A DNA stretch of 64,000 nucleotides from Acinetobacter sp. S54 (lineage in GTDB: Bacteria; Pseudomonadota; Gammaproteobacteria; Pseudomonadales; Moraxellaceae), in the NCBI RefSeq assembly GCF_016624945.1, contig NZ_JACVUI010000002.1, positions 62,001-126,000 of the forward strand. Reading direction: 5' to 3'. This document shows positions 42,291-50,861 of this stretch, piece by piece. The translations under genes were made by a program, and so were the position numbers. Each line of letters begins with the position of its first letter. The stretch's first letter is position 1. Below the pieces are notes generated by a model. That model did not search any database. It was given only the letters and a program-made list of their open reading frames with translations, and had not been told where the DNA came from.

Positions 42291-44758
42291 TAACGTAACT
42301 CACTCCATTTTGTAAAACTACCATTTATCCGGTATGTTGAACCGTTTTGTACGATTGCCGATACTGGTTTAGATTGGTTATAACCGTCTTGGTTACCAAT
42401 ATTTGTCACTGATACTCCATCCAAAACAAGTTCAAATGATCCTGCATTATTCCAGTTTGCTGTAGTAACCATGATTTGTATCGGTTTACCCGTAGTATTT
42501 GTATATGTGGTATTTACCGCACGACTTGAAGTAACATCAGACCAACTTTGACCAACGCCGATTGCATTATTTGCAGTCGTCGTAATCGTAATATTTCCAG
42601 ATCCATCAAAGTTAGCTGAACCAGAAACTGCGCCTGAGAGGGCTATATTGCGAGCTGTAGCCAATTTTGTGGCTGTAGCGGAGTTTCCGGTACAAGCTGA
42701 TGCTGTTGCAGCATTACCTGAGGTTGATTGATTGCCCGCAGTATTCACACCAGGTAAATTAATATTTGCTGTTCCATCAAACGACACACCACCGATTGTT
42801 CGCGCTGTTTTTAATTTTACTGCCGTTGCACTTGAACCCGTATCAGCAGTATTAACAGCTTGCACAAAGGCAGTTGTTGCAACATTTGTCGAATTGTCGG
42901 TTATTGCTTGTGTTGTAAAAGTCGGGGTTAGATTTATATTTGCAGTACCATCAAAACTGGCGGATGCCGTCATTCCATTGGCTGTTGCAGAAATAGTCCT
43001 TGCAGTTGCTAGTTTTGTTGCTGTAGCTGAATTTCCAGATAACCCACCGACAAAAGTTGGAGCAGTCACAGTCCCCAACATTGTAAAATTACCATTATGA
43101 TCAAATTTTAATGCACTGTTATTGCCGTATTTAATGCAGAAATTACTGTTTGATGAATCATCAAATATCCCTATATTCCAAGTTCCAGTGTGACTAGGTG
43201 CAACGATATTAATTCGTTCATTAAATACGCCATCCTTTGCGCCATTTCTAGTGCCTATATTTAAAGTTCCATCAGTATTAATAGCGCCTTTAATGTATGC
43301 TCCGTTTGTTGGTACTTTTGCATCGTCACTGTACGAATTTGAAACAAGTAGGCTTCCCACTCTCACCCCACGAGCTGCACCGCCAGTTAAGAATGAAATA
43401 GGTTCTGAAGATGTGCTAACTACTTTGTCGAAAGAAATATTGCCCGAAACGTTCAAATTCCCTGTAACTGTCCCCCCTGCAAGTGGGAGCTTTGTTGTAT
43501 CAGCAATGGTAATGTCTGAAGTGCCATCGAAACTGACATTATTGATCTTTCGAGGTGTCGTTAATTTTGCTGCGCTATTGATATTTGTAGAATCGACATA
43601 CGCAATTTCGCGCCATTCGCTCCACACGTTTGAATAAGATCGTCTTACAAACTGACGGTTACTGTTGTAATCCGTAAATGTTTGTTTAACACCCGCATGC
43701 AACTCTATCAGCAATGAAAATGCTGTCGCCAATGGAACATTTGCAATGCTTGCAGCCGCTGCATTTGTGGAACAAGCATAGAAGCCTTCAACTAAATACG
43801 TATTTAGATCAGAATTCGCAGGAATAGAAGTAACTTTATTTAACTTATAGTCTTGTAAATACTTGCCTTGTGCAGCAGTAAGTGCCTGATCTGTAGCAGA
43901 ACTCGTCAAAGTATTATTCAGTTGCACAACTCCAGTTTGAGTTGCTGAAGCTGAACGAATATTCTGCTGGGCAATTGCTGTAATCTGGCCCGCTGCATTG
44001 ACTGAAATCTGTGGAATTTGAATCGTTGAAGCATATGTTCCAGCGCCTACGCCACTATTTGCTAGCGTTAAAATACATGAAGAATTCCCAGAGCCATCAT
44101 ATGAAAAAGATCCTGTTGCTGCCCCTGAAAAACTGACTGAACGAGCTGTTGCTAATTTTGTTGCTGTAGCCGCATTTCCAGATAATCCACCGACAAAAGT
44201 TGGAGCAGTCACAACGCCAGACGTTGAAATCGATGCTACATTTGTTGTGCCATTTTGAAAAATCCAGCCCCGCGTGTCGCTGGCAGTTATGCAATTAAAA
44301 TAAACTGCCCATTGACCTGAAACTGCTCCATGTGTCCCAAAAGATGCAGTCTGAGCAAAATACATTCCGTAGTTTGGTTTACCGCCTTGAGCGCCAGCAT
44401 ATAAAGAAAGACCAAGGCCTAATGTCCCATCTTTATTATTAATGGCCAATTCTGTTGCAGATAATGCTCCAGTCATAACGCCACCTGCAAGCGCAACTTT
44501 TTCATCCTGAAGCTTTTTACCCTGCTTTGCAGTTAATGGCTTCGTAGCATCATTTGTGGTTAGATTATCAACCAGTTCATTATGACGAATATAGTTTTCG
44601 TCAATAATTTGATTAATAGATATTGTTAGTTGGTTAAAGAGAAAATTAAACCATTGTCTTGCAGGTTTTAAGTTGACTGGAAAACCATCTTCTAAATTTA
44701 AACCATCTGTATTTTTTTGCCCGTCTTTTGAAAATTCGGGTAATTTATTTACTGCCAT
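42290..44758 (-). CDS. Tail fibre protein with repeated NSATATKLATAR units
   Basis: This 822-residue fibre has an N-terminal attachment part (about 1-100, PEFSKDGQKNTDGLNLEDGF and NDATKPLTAKQGKKLQDEKV) and then a long shaft of repeated motifs of the form GNSATATKLATARxIxxSG followed by FDGSGNIxITxT, at least five times, as in short and long tail fibres of Enterobacteria and Acinetobacter phages. The C-terminal domain, IGVGQSWSDVTSSRAVNTTYTNTTGKPI onwards, is the tip that recognises the host surface. Two 66-base DNA copies inside the shaft are 94% identical. Confidence 0.9.
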   Translation of the reverse strand: MAVNKLPEFSKDGQKNTDGLNLEDGFPVNLKPARQWFNFLFNQLTISINQIIDENYIRHNELVDNLTTNDATKPLTAKQGKKLQDEKVALAGGVMTGALSATELAINNKDGTLGLGLSLYAGAQGGKPNYGMYFAQTASFGTHGAVSGQWAVYFNCITASDTRGWIFQNGTTNVASISTSGVVTAPTFVGGLSGNAATATKLATARSVSFSGAATGSFSYDGSGNSSCILTLANSGVGAGTYASTIQIPQISVNAAGQITAIAQQNIRSASATQTGVVQLNNTLTSSATDQALTAAQGKYLQDYKLNKVTSIPANSDLNTYLVEGFYACSTNAAAASIANVPLATAFSLLIELHAGVKQTFTDYNSNRQFVRRSYSNVWSEWREIAYVDSTNINSAAKLTTPRKINNVSFDGTSDITIADTTKLPLAGGTVTGNLNVSGNISFDKVVSTSSEPISFLTGGAARGVRVGSLLVSNSYSDDAKVPTNGAYIKGAINTDGTLNIGTRNGAKDGVFNERINIVAPSHTGTWNIGIFDDSSNSNFCIKYGNNSALKFDHNGNFTMLGTVTAPTFVGGLSGNSATATKLATARTISATANGMTASASFDGTANINLTPTFTTQAITDNSTNVATTAFVQAVNTADTGSSATAVKLKTARTIGGVSFDGTANINLPGVNTAGNQSTSGNAATASACTGNSATATKLATARNIALSGAVSGSANFDGSGNITITTTANNAIGVGQSWSDVTSSRAVNTTYTNTTGKPIQIMVTTANWNNAGSFELVLDGVSVTNIGNQDGYNQSKPVSAIVQNGSTYRINGSFTKWSELR
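43005..43070. repeat. 66-base repeat copy A inside the tail fibre gene
   Basis: Differs from copy B (44148-44213) at only 4 of 66 bases; both encode the unit TVTAPTFVGGLSGNSATATK or its close variant. Confidence 0.8.
44148..44213. repeat. 66-base repeat copy B inside the tail fibre gene
   Basis: Pair of copy A at 43005-43070; in direct orientation, 1143 bases apart. Recombination between them would delete exactly 381 codons in frame. Confidence 0.8.
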
Positions 44759-44760
44759 AA

Positions 44761-45354
44761 TTAAATGCTCTCAATAATTAGCTGGACACCTGCGGGTAAA
44801 GGGAAAAATAGTTGGACAAGAATTCTGTCTGAATAAGATTCACGTGTTAAAAATTTAAAAGTCACAGACATGTCATTGTTATCAATCACTTTGAATTGAT
44901 CATGATTAAGAACAAGCTTGAATATCTCTTTTGTGTCATCAATATTGCCTGTGCTTCTGTTTTTTAAAATTTTTGCTTTTATGAGACTTTGCAAGAACTG
45001 ACCTTTGGGCACAAGACCGCCAGTACCTGATTGTCCAGATTCACGAAAATACCCTCCAATATCTGGATCATCTGTCTCTCCAAATGTGAGCGCATTCACT
45101 TGGTCAATAAAGCCAAAATATTCAAGCTGTGCCGCACCTGGAATAATTAACGGCGTACCTGTCCAACGTGCTAGAGTTTCAAGATATGGATCTGTTGCGG
45201 TATCAACATCGTAATGACTATGCAAATTATTCAAAAAATTAAAGCAGTCAACTAACGGGGAATTAACTGCTTCAATCATTGCAATAAATTTTGCTTTTGA
45301 GCGATGTTGACTGGTGATTAACTTTTTATAATCGCCGATGGTTTTATCATCCAC
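44761..45354 (-). CDS. Baseplate-fibre connector protein, DUF2612 family
   Basis: A 197-residue protein with the DUF2612 pattern: YLETLARWTGTPLIIPGA, FGFIDQVNALTFGETDDPDIGGYFRESGQ and PLPAGVQLIIESI at the end. In related myophages it sits between the baseplate wedge (gpJ) and the tail fibre and links the two. It overlaps the gpJ gene by 8 bases. Confidence 0.85.
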   Translation of the reverse strand: MDDKTIGDYKKLITSQHRSKAKFIAMIEAVNSPLVDCFNFLNNLHSHYDVDTATDPYLETLARWTGTPLIIPGAAQLEYFGFIDQVNALTFGETDDPDIGGYFRESGQSGTGGLVPKGQFLQSLIKAKILKNRSTGNIDDTKEIFKLVLNHDQFKVIDNNDMSVTFKFLTRESYSDRILVQLFFPLPAGVQLIIESI

Positions 45355-46528
45355 TGGTCACCTCGATCTCAATAAGCGAAGGATCACAAAAAGCAACGCA
45401 CCCGAATGGCAGTATGTAATCGGTTGGATAGTTCACACCGTTGGCCACGATGATGATTGATGACACCTCATATGTCTGACTCTGTTCTGCACCATATAAA
45501 TTAGCTGCGCCATAAAGTTTGTTCTGAGTTATCTTGTCACCGATATCTAACGCATTCACATATTCGGCCAATAACTTGCGTATAGAATCTGCTGTATCAG
45601 CACTATAAGACTCATTAGTAGTGATCTGTAGCTTAAAACTTACGTTCACTATGTTTGGACGATAAAATGCAATATTGATCGCATCCCCATAGCTATTAAT
45701 TACGCTCACATTGGTATTGCCATACAAGGCACAACCCATGGATTTGTACTTGTGGATCAAGTTGCCAATCGCTTGTGAGTCACCTCCATATGCAATGACG
45801 CAAAGGGAGTTGGGGGGTAACCCGTTGGCATCTTGAGTTTTTAGATTGTTCTCAAAGTACTTACACCGTGTGACATTCGGTAAATCAAGAATTGCCCCCC
45901 TAAGACCGTCAGGCATCGATTGCGATGGAATCGACACAGACAAAGCCTGGCGTTGTCTAAGCTTTGCATTGGTTTCAACATCCTGACCAATTGATGAGGA
46001 GTTAGCATTGGCAACACTTTGCCAACCCCTAGTCGGCGTCAAAATAACAGTGACTGAATTAGCGGCTGCAAATACCGCACCAGCCTTTTCTGCAGTTGCT
46101 GAAACAACCACGAATCCTGAAGGGGGGATGGTAAGATTTAAAGGCAGTATCCACTTGTTATTGTTTTTATCTGCCACAATACCTGCACGAATTAATGTTC
46201 CAGATAAACCCGAAATCAATACATCAACCGTAGAATATGTTGCCAAGGCACGTGATATACCGTTGAGTTTTACATTGCGAGTCAAAGCTTCGGTATCTGC
46301 TATTTTTGGACTAAGAGAGTTGTATGTCTTCACGCAAGCAGCATTAACATCTGCGAAAGCTAATGACAGCACACCTAAAAACTGTCCATCCAGACTGTCA
46401 TTTTCAAGATATACATCATTGCCATAAATGTTTTTATATTCTTGCTTCAGATAAGCGAGAATTTGATCATATGTGGGTCCTGTAATCCCATTCTCATCTA
46501 TAATTGGTGCTACTGTGGTGAGTGCCAT
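45347..46528 (-). CDS. Baseplate J-like protein
   Basis: This 393-residue wedge protein (gpJ/gp47 type) begins LTTVAPIIDENGITGPTYDQ and has the domain's YLENDSLDGQFLGVLSLA, LKQRQALSVSIPSQ-like and LPNVTRCKYFEN segments. It forms the hexameric wedge ring of the baseplate. It overlaps its neighbours at both ends by a few bases, so the operon is translationally coupled. Confidence 0.92.
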   Translation of the reverse strand: MALTTVAPIIDENGITGPTYDQILAYLKQEYKNIYGNDVYLENDSLDGQFLGVLSLAFADVNAACVKTYNSLSPKIADTEALTRNVKLNGISRALATYSTVDVLISGLSGTLIRAGIVADKNNNKWILPLNLTIPPSGFVVVSATAEKAGAVFAAANSVTVILTPTRGWQSVANANSSSIGQDVETNAKLRQRQALSVSIPSQSMPDGLRGAILDLPNVTRCKYFENNLKTQDANGLPPNSLCVIAYGGDSQAIGNLIHKYKSMGCALYGNTNVSVINSYGDAINIAFYRPNIVNVSFKLQITTNESYSADTADSIRKLLAEYVNALDIGDKITQNKLYGAANLYGAEQSQTYEVSSIIIVANGVNYPTDYILPFGCVAFCDPSLIEIEVTSG

Positions 46529-46884
46529 TAATCATACGCCCCTGTAACTGTTGTCTGCCCATAAATCGTATTCACAACCATAGAGACGATTAACTTTCTT
46601 GCCTCTGGATCTAACGAACTTTGGAATGATTCAATTGAAGTTACCCCATAGGTTTCTAAAACACGTTGACGAAAGGTCAACTCATATAAACTCTTGGACT
46701 GTTTACCTAGTATTGCTTGTGACCATCCAGTACCATCCGATGTATCTGCAAACCACTCACCAATCCAAAGCTTTAAACGTGTATCAATCGCTTGGGCTAT
46801 TGCCTCTGCACTATCAATATGAAAGTTATTTAGCCCATACCCAAAGCTATAATCACCCTGTTCATCTTGTTTTCTATAACGCAT
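46528..46884 (-). CDS. Baseplate wedge protein
   Basis: A 118-residue protein (MRYRKQDEQGDYSFGYGLNN at the start) with LWIGEWFADTSDGTGWSQAI and RQRVLETYGVTSIESF. Proteins of this pattern occur directly before gpJ in myophages with DUF3383 sheaths and take the place of gp25/GpW-type wedge proteins. The ATG at 46884, with AAAGG upstream, is preferred over a GTG ten codons earlier. The exact structural role is inferred from gene order. Confidence 0.75.
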   Translation of the reverse strand: MRYRKQDEQGDYSFGYGLNNFHIDSAEAIAQAIDTRLKLWIGEWFADTSDGTGWSQAILGKQSKSLYELTFRQRVLETYGVTSIESFQSSLDPEARKLIVSMVVNTIYGQTTVTGAYD

Positions 46885-46926
46885 AAAAAAAGCAGCCTTT
46901 CGACTGCCCCTCACAATGTGATTGGA

Positions 46927-47637
46927 TTATTTTGGATTCCCAGTATCAGAGCCACCGCTTTGGACATTTCCATGTTTATGAGTAGCGAATTCAATGCCGC
47001 TTATTTTTGCCCCGCCTGATAACTCAGATTTACCAGATACTGTCATACCGCTCTGCATCGTTGAAGCACCTGCAACTTGCAATGTCTGTTGCATCTGTAC
47101 AGGGTGATGGAATACTGATTTGGTTCCAATAAAGTGGATTTCTCCATCTGGGGTTATTTGAATCTTGCATGTATTGGCATCATTACGGATTTCAAGATTG
47201 TCAGTAGAAATATTACTAATTTTCTTAGTCTGAGATTGAGGTCTAAAGAATGCAAAGCCATCTGATAAATCGTGTTTGCGCATATCAAATGGGTTTTGTA
47301 GTCCACCAGATTGCCACCATAAATCAATATTCCGATCTGCAAATGACACTAAACATTCATCCCCTTTTTGAATCGGATGTGTAATGGTAAAGCCACCTGC
47401 GCATGGAAACATCACTGGCACATCTTCAATTACTGGCAACTCAACAGTTTCAATGTCACCAGATTCTGTGCGAATTGGAATTTTGATGAGCGGCTGAACG
47501 TTCACTGTCACAGCCTCAGAATTATAACTATCTACCTCACACGGCAAGGCAGTCCAAAGATTAGCCAATTCAGACCGAATAGCATCTTGAATGATAGAGA
47601 GTTGGTCGGGTGAAAGTTCGTTTAATGTTAATGCCAT
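46927..47637 (-). CDS. Membrane-puncturing spike, Gp138 family
   Basis: This 236-residue spike has an N-terminal OB-fold Gp138 domain (ALPCEVDSYNSEAVTVNVQP, GDECLVSFADRNIDLWWQSG, KHDLSDGFAFF), then a beta-helical shaft and a C-terminal tip with the HxH metal motif ATHKHGN, which holds the iron of the spike apex. The trimer pierces the outer membrane when the sheath contracts. Confidence 0.9.
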   Translation of the reverse strand: MALTLNELSPDQLSIIQDAIRSELANLWTALPCEVDSYNSEAVTVNVQPLIKIPIRTESGDIETVELPVIEDVPVMFPCAGGFTITHPIQKGDECLVSFADRNIDLWWQSGGLQNPFDMRKHDLSDGFAFFRPQSQTKKISNISTDNLEIRNDANTCKIQITPDGEIHFIGTKSVFHHPVQMQQTLQVAGASTMQSGMTVSGKSELSGGAKISGIEFATHKHGNVQSGGSDTGNPK

Positions 47638-48605
47638 TAGTTTGACTCCACTGATTCAACAGTAATACCCGATTTAGGAACTACTGCATCTATGCCAATG
47701 CAAACCAGATCGGTATACCAGTCATTCCCTCTGGTATCTCCATAATGCTCAACCGATCTTATAAGAAAAAGGCCACCTGCATTGGTGGCCATTCTAGGAT
47801 CTTTTTGGGCTTGATCTACTTCTTGGCCACCATAGGAAATATCGTATCCCTCAGTTTGTAGATTGCTCATATCTACTTGAACACGCCCACCCCATTTCAT
47901 TTTTGGATTAAGTAAGCAAGTCACTTTGAGACCATCACTGGTAAGTTGCGGCATACCCACCATACCGGTTTTGGCAGTAAGGATTTGTACGGGTACAGGA
48001 ATGTAACTAGCCACCGGTGCAATGTTTAATGTGTCATCTGAGAAGTCGATGAGCATATTATTTTCTTCATAGAATTGACGTAAATTCCGTTCTAGCGAGC
48101 CAAAGAATACGCGGCCGCGTGGATATTGTTGTTGTCTTAGCTCAACGAGCTCACCATTTTCTATACCTTGCTTATTTGCCTCAGCAATTAGAATTTTTCC
48201 AGAATCGTTAATCGTTGTACCTGCAGGTATACACTGGTTAACTAAAGCTGTGCTTTTAAGCTTGTCACCTGATTGAGCTAAAATACACAACCAAGTATCA
48301 GTTGGATTATCTCGTCCACGGCGGTATTGAAAAACTCTTCCTTTAAACACTACCTCCATAGGCCCAAGCAAATAACCACACTCCAAAATTACAGTGGTAT
48401 CAATGCGCTCATTGTTTACACCTGCCAAGCGATTCATGGTTGATTCACTCATGTTATAAATATAAAACTCAGCGGCTTTGGGTGTGGATTGAGTGGCCTG
48501 TCCTACATGAAAGGCTATCTTAAAATCAGATAAATCTAATGCTTCTGGTTGACCGTTATTTATCTGAACCGTTAATTTACATTTTCGTTCCCATTGTAAA
48601 GTCAT
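47637..48605 (-). CDS. Baseplate hub protein
   Basis: This 322-residue protein (LQWERKCKLTVQINNGQPEA at the start) resembles phage late-control/gp27-type hub proteins, with MEVVFKGRVFQYRRGRDNPT, FYEENNMLIDFSDDTLNI and a C-terminal VEHYGDTRGNDWYTDLVCIG. It would be the central hub trimer that carries the spike. It overlaps the plug gene by 4 bases. Confidence 0.85.
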   Translation of the reverse strand: MTLQWERKCKLTVQINNGQPEALDLSDFKIAFHVGQATQSTPKAAEFYIYNMSESTMNRLAGVNNERIDTTVILECGYLLGPMEVVFKGRVFQYRRGRDNPTDTWLCILAQSGDKLKSTALVNQCIPAGTTINDSGKILIAEANKQGIENGELVELRQQQYPRGRVFFGSLERNLRQFYEENNMLIDFSDDTLNIAPVASYIPVPVQILTAKTGMVGMPQLTSDGLKVTCLLNPKMKWGGRVQVDMSNLQTEGYDISYGGQEVDQAQKDPRMATNAGGLFLIRSVEHYGDTRGNDWYTDLVCIGIDAVVPKSGITVESVESN

Positions 48606-48901
48606 GCCGGATCACTCCAATATAATTGAATTTTAGAACCTAGATCATAAAAACCTTGAGACTCGTCTTTATTGGAGTTGGTCACAAATAATGAACCTTT
48701 GATTAAATGTTGGTGCTGCTCAAGTAGATCGATACCAGAATTCAAAGCTAAGCCAGAGATAATCTTATTTTCAGACCCATCCATCACATCAATAAACCAA
48801 GCATCTAATCGATAAATAAATTGAAGTTTATAACTGATCTTATTTAATTGAACGTTAAACTTTTGGTTACCTGTGCTTAAGGGTATTTCATAAGTAGCCA
48901 T
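48602..48901 (-). CDS. Baseplate plug protein (Pam3 gp18-like, DUF6983)
   Basis: A 99-residue protein, MATYEIPLSTGNQKFNVQLN at the start and ending in IQLYWSDPA. The pattern 'PL....Q.f.v.L....y.l...yn....W.ldi.d' is that of the plug-type baseplate proteins in Pam3-like myophages. The start at 48901 overlaps the end of the upstream gene by a few bases; a longer in-frame start four codons earlier (MVDD) is possible. Confidence 0.8.
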   Translation of the reverse strand: MATYEIPLSTGNQKFNVQLNKISYKLQFIYRLDAWFIDVMDGSENKIISGLALNSGIDLLEQHQHLIKGSLFVTNSNKDESQGFYDLGSKIQLYWSDPA

Positions 48902-48902
48902 A

Positions 48903-49532
48903 TCATCCACCAAAAATTCCCGTTGCCAACTTACTCAAAACAGACTCATTTACTTGCTTTGGTTGAACGGTTCCACCATTCGATATTGCCGCAGTAGCAG
49001 AAGGATTCGCTTGATTATCAAGTAGAACAATTGTCTCGGCTGATTGAACGAGAAAGACTTTTTTCAATGTCATTTCAATCATCAAAACGTTTTCAGTTTG
49101 CAAGTCTGTAGTGCAGCCAAGAGACTTGATCAACATATTTGTATATAAACGCTTTCCTGTTGATATGACCAATAGTACTTTCGAGTCTTGCAACTGCTGC
49201 AGTGTTTCGTAAACAGCCACAAGTCCTGTTGTTTCAGAAAGCAATGAATCTCCAACCAACCCATTCAACTTGCCAGCGCTTTCAGACCAACCTACTTTAA
49301 TTGTGACTTCTGGCGGCTCTTTGTATGCATGATCTGACATAGGTGAGCCAACTTCGGTAGGATGATCGGTAATCACTAGCTCATCTTTGTGTTTTTCTTC
49401 AATCGTTACATCGGCAAACAACCCCATGATTGTGCGACCGCGTCCAGCAAGCAAGAGTGATCCAACCTTTTCTGTTAGTGTTGATGATACCATTGTGCTG
49501 AGTGCAGAATTTAAAACTGATGATATTGTCAT
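48903..49532 (-). CDS. Dit-like baseplate/tail protein
   Basis: This 209-residue protein has LLAGRGRTIMGLFADVTIEE, ELVITDHPTEVGSPMSDHAY and PPEVTIKVGWSES, the pattern of the Dit-like N-terminal domain found after the tape measure in DUF3383 myophages. It would join tail tube to hub. The hicAB cassette separates it from the tape measure. Confidence 0.82.
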   Translation of the reverse strand: MTISSVLNSALSTMVSSTLTEKVGSLLLAGRGRTIMGLFADVTIEEKHKDELVITDHPTEVGSPMSDHAYKEPPEVTIKVGWSESAGKLNGLVGDSLLSETTGLVAVYETLQQLQDSKVLLVISTGKRLYTNMLIKSLGCTTDLQTENVLMIEMTLKKVFLVQSAETIVLLDNQANPSATAAISNGGTVQPKQVNESVLSKLATGIFGG

Positions 49533-49582
49533 TTTTCACCCATTAAAAAACCACCCGAAGGTGGTCTGTATTGTATTTTCAA

Positions 49583-49987
49583 TCAACTATGCAAAAGTCT
49601 TTCTGCTCCCGCAGCTAAAAATGCAGATCGGGATTTAAACGACTTATCCTTAGCAACCCGATCATCAATTAGGCGAATTAAGCGGCTTGGTAAAGTAACA
49701 TTTACTTTCTCTGATTTTCCAAGATAGCGACTAACATCAATATCAACTACAGCCCAGATAAAGCCCTGATATTCACTATCACTTAGATATTTGCTTGGTT
49801 CAGATGCAAACGGTATATCTTCGCCATCTTCAGCAAGAATTTCTAAATGCCCTGCAATCGCCTCTTTCACATTCTCAAGTGCTTCCTCAAATGTATCACC
49901 TGCTGAGAAGCAGCCCGGAATATCAGGAACAATCACACCAAAAGCTTCGGTTTCTGAGCCTTTTTCTACTGCAACTGGATATAACAT
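49583..49987 (-). CDS. hicB: HicB antitoxin
   Basis: A 134-residue HicB with the degenerate RNase-H-like fold (YPVAVEKGSETEAFGVIVPD, IPGCFSAGDTFEEALENVKE) and a C-terminal ribbon-helix-helix (KVNVTLPSRLIRLIDDRVAK), which binds DNA and represses its own operon. It follows hicA with 39 bases between. The pair is inserted in the tail gene cluster between the tape measure and the Dit-like gene. Confidence 0.93.
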   Translation of the reverse strand: MLYPVAVEKGSETEAFGVIVPDIPGCFSAGDTFEEALENVKEAIAGHLEILAEDGEDIPFASEPSKYLSDSEYQGFIWAVVDIDVSRYLGKSEKVNVTLPSRLIRLIDDRVAKDKSFKSRSAFLAAGAERLLHS

Positions 49988-50026
49988 AACTACCTACCTG
50001 AATGATTTAAGCCTGTGCAAGACAGG

Positions 50027-50209
50027 TCATTTAAGACCTGCTTGCTTCAAGATGCTCTTTTCAGTTTTGGTTGGCACATCCTTTTTGGGATGTGGGACTG
50101 TAACCAATCCCTTTTTTGTTGGATGCTTGAAGTGGTGATGACTCCCAGTAATCCTAACTAAATACCAACCATCTGATTCGATCATCTTGATTAATTCTAG
50201 GCTTTTCAC
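50027..50209 (-). CDS. hicA: HicA mRNA interferase toxin
   Basis: A 60-residue double-stranded RNA-binding-fold toxin with the catalytic His in the segment TGSHHHFKHP and VPHPKKDVPTKTEKSILKQA, as in all HicA proteins. It cleaves mRNA when free of HicB. The order toxin-antitoxin is the usual one. Two palindromic operators lie 33-73 bases upstream. Confidence 0.93.
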   Translation of the reverse strand: MKSLELIKMIESDGWYLVRITGSHHHFKHPTKKGLVTVPHPKKDVPTKTEKSILKQAGLK

Positions 50210-50241
50210 TTCATTCCCTAACTAATCTCGATAAAACAATT

Positions 50242-50257
50242 ATAACCCTAGAGTTAT
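50242..50257. promoter_or_regulatory. Palindromic operator 1, hicAB/cargo control region
   Basis: ATAACCCTAGAGTTAT, an imperfect 16-base palindrome (ATAAC-YCTAGR-GTTAT). The spacing to the identical second copy is 25 bases. Probable HicB ribbon-helix-helix binding site. Confidence 0.7.
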
Positions 50258-50266
50258 TAAATATCA

Positions 50267-50282
50267 ATAACCCTAGAGTTAT
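50267..50282. promoter_or_regulatory. Palindromic operator 2, hicAB/cargo control region
   Basis: A second exact copy of ATAACCCTAGAGTTAT, ending 21 bases before the first plus-strand cargo gene. Because it lies between divergent units, the bound antitoxin could repress both hicAB and the plus-strand genes. Confidence 0.7.
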
Positions 50283-50303
50283 ATTTTAAATTATTTAATT
50301 GTT

Positions 50304-50528
50304 ATGTGGACAGATGTAAAACTACCAGAATGTGGTTTGTGGTATTTTGTTGAAAAAACTGATCTTACAAATACCATGAATGAAAAAATCAAAGACTTTG
50401 CGAAACCAGATTGTGAAAATCCAGTAATGGACATGTCTGAATTTTTTATAGAAAATTCACATTTTGTGCTATTGAGATATATTCCTATTAAATACGGAAT
50501 TAGAGCTTTTTACACAATCATCAATTAA
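50304..50528 (+). CDS. Cargo protein of unknown function (74 aa)
   Basis: A 74-residue soluble acidic protein (MWTDVKLPECGLWYFVEKTD at the start). No ribosome site precedes the ATG, so it may be a leaderless or weakly translated gene; the frame runs cleanly into the next gene 11 bases downstream, which supports it. No family is recognised. It is opposite in direction to all phage structural genes, typical of a moron. Confidence 0.55.
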   Translation: MWTDVKLPECGLWYFVEKTDLTNTMNEKIKDFAKPDCENPVMDMSEFFIENSHFVLLRYIPIKYGIRAFYTIIN

Positions 50529-50539
50529 AGGGGGCTATT

Positions 50540-50860
50540 ATGGGATTTTTCTCTTGGTTATTTAGCTCAAAAAAACCAGAAGAACCACCAATACCATCCA
50601 AAAAAAGAAAACGTGGTGAATATGGTTTTGAAGAAAGGTGTTTATATCACTCAAATGAATTGCAAAAATATAAACACTCAAATCTTAAAATAAAAAAGAT
50701 CAAAATTATTGCTGATAAGGATAATCCTGATACTTGTACTGCAATCAAAAAATTAAGAAAGATACATCATATTGATGATGTTCCTGCAATTCCTTTAAGC
50801 AGTGAAAAATGTCAAAATTGTACTTGTTACTACGAACCAATAGTTTCGGAAAGATATTAA
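50540..50860 (+). CDS. Cargo protein with a CxxC motif (106 aa)
   Basis: A 106-residue basic protein (MGFFSWLFSSKKPEEPPIPS at the start) with an amphipathic N-terminus, Lys-rich body and a late CQNCTCY cluster that may bind metal. A strong AAAGGGGG ribosome site lies 7 bases upstream. It has no signal peptide. Unrecognised; the middle gene of the plus-strand cargo operon. Confidence 0.65.
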   Translation: MGFFSWLFSSKKPEEPPIPSKKRKRGEYGFEERCLYHSNELQKYKHSNLKIKKIKIIADKDNPDTCTAIKKLRKIHHIDDVPAIPLSSEKCQNCTCYYEPIVSERY

Positions 50861-50861
50861 T

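Noticed and set aside
42732..43637. Two plus-strand frames of 120-130 codons within the tail fibre gene
   Set aside because: They mirror the repetitive Ala/Thr codons of the fibre, lack ribosome sites, and their valine/alanine bias is what the antisense of such repeats gives.
46599..46886. Plus-strand frames of 60-140 codons across the baseplate genes
   Set aside because: They are opposite to tightly overlapping, family-assigned structural genes and have no ribosome sites.
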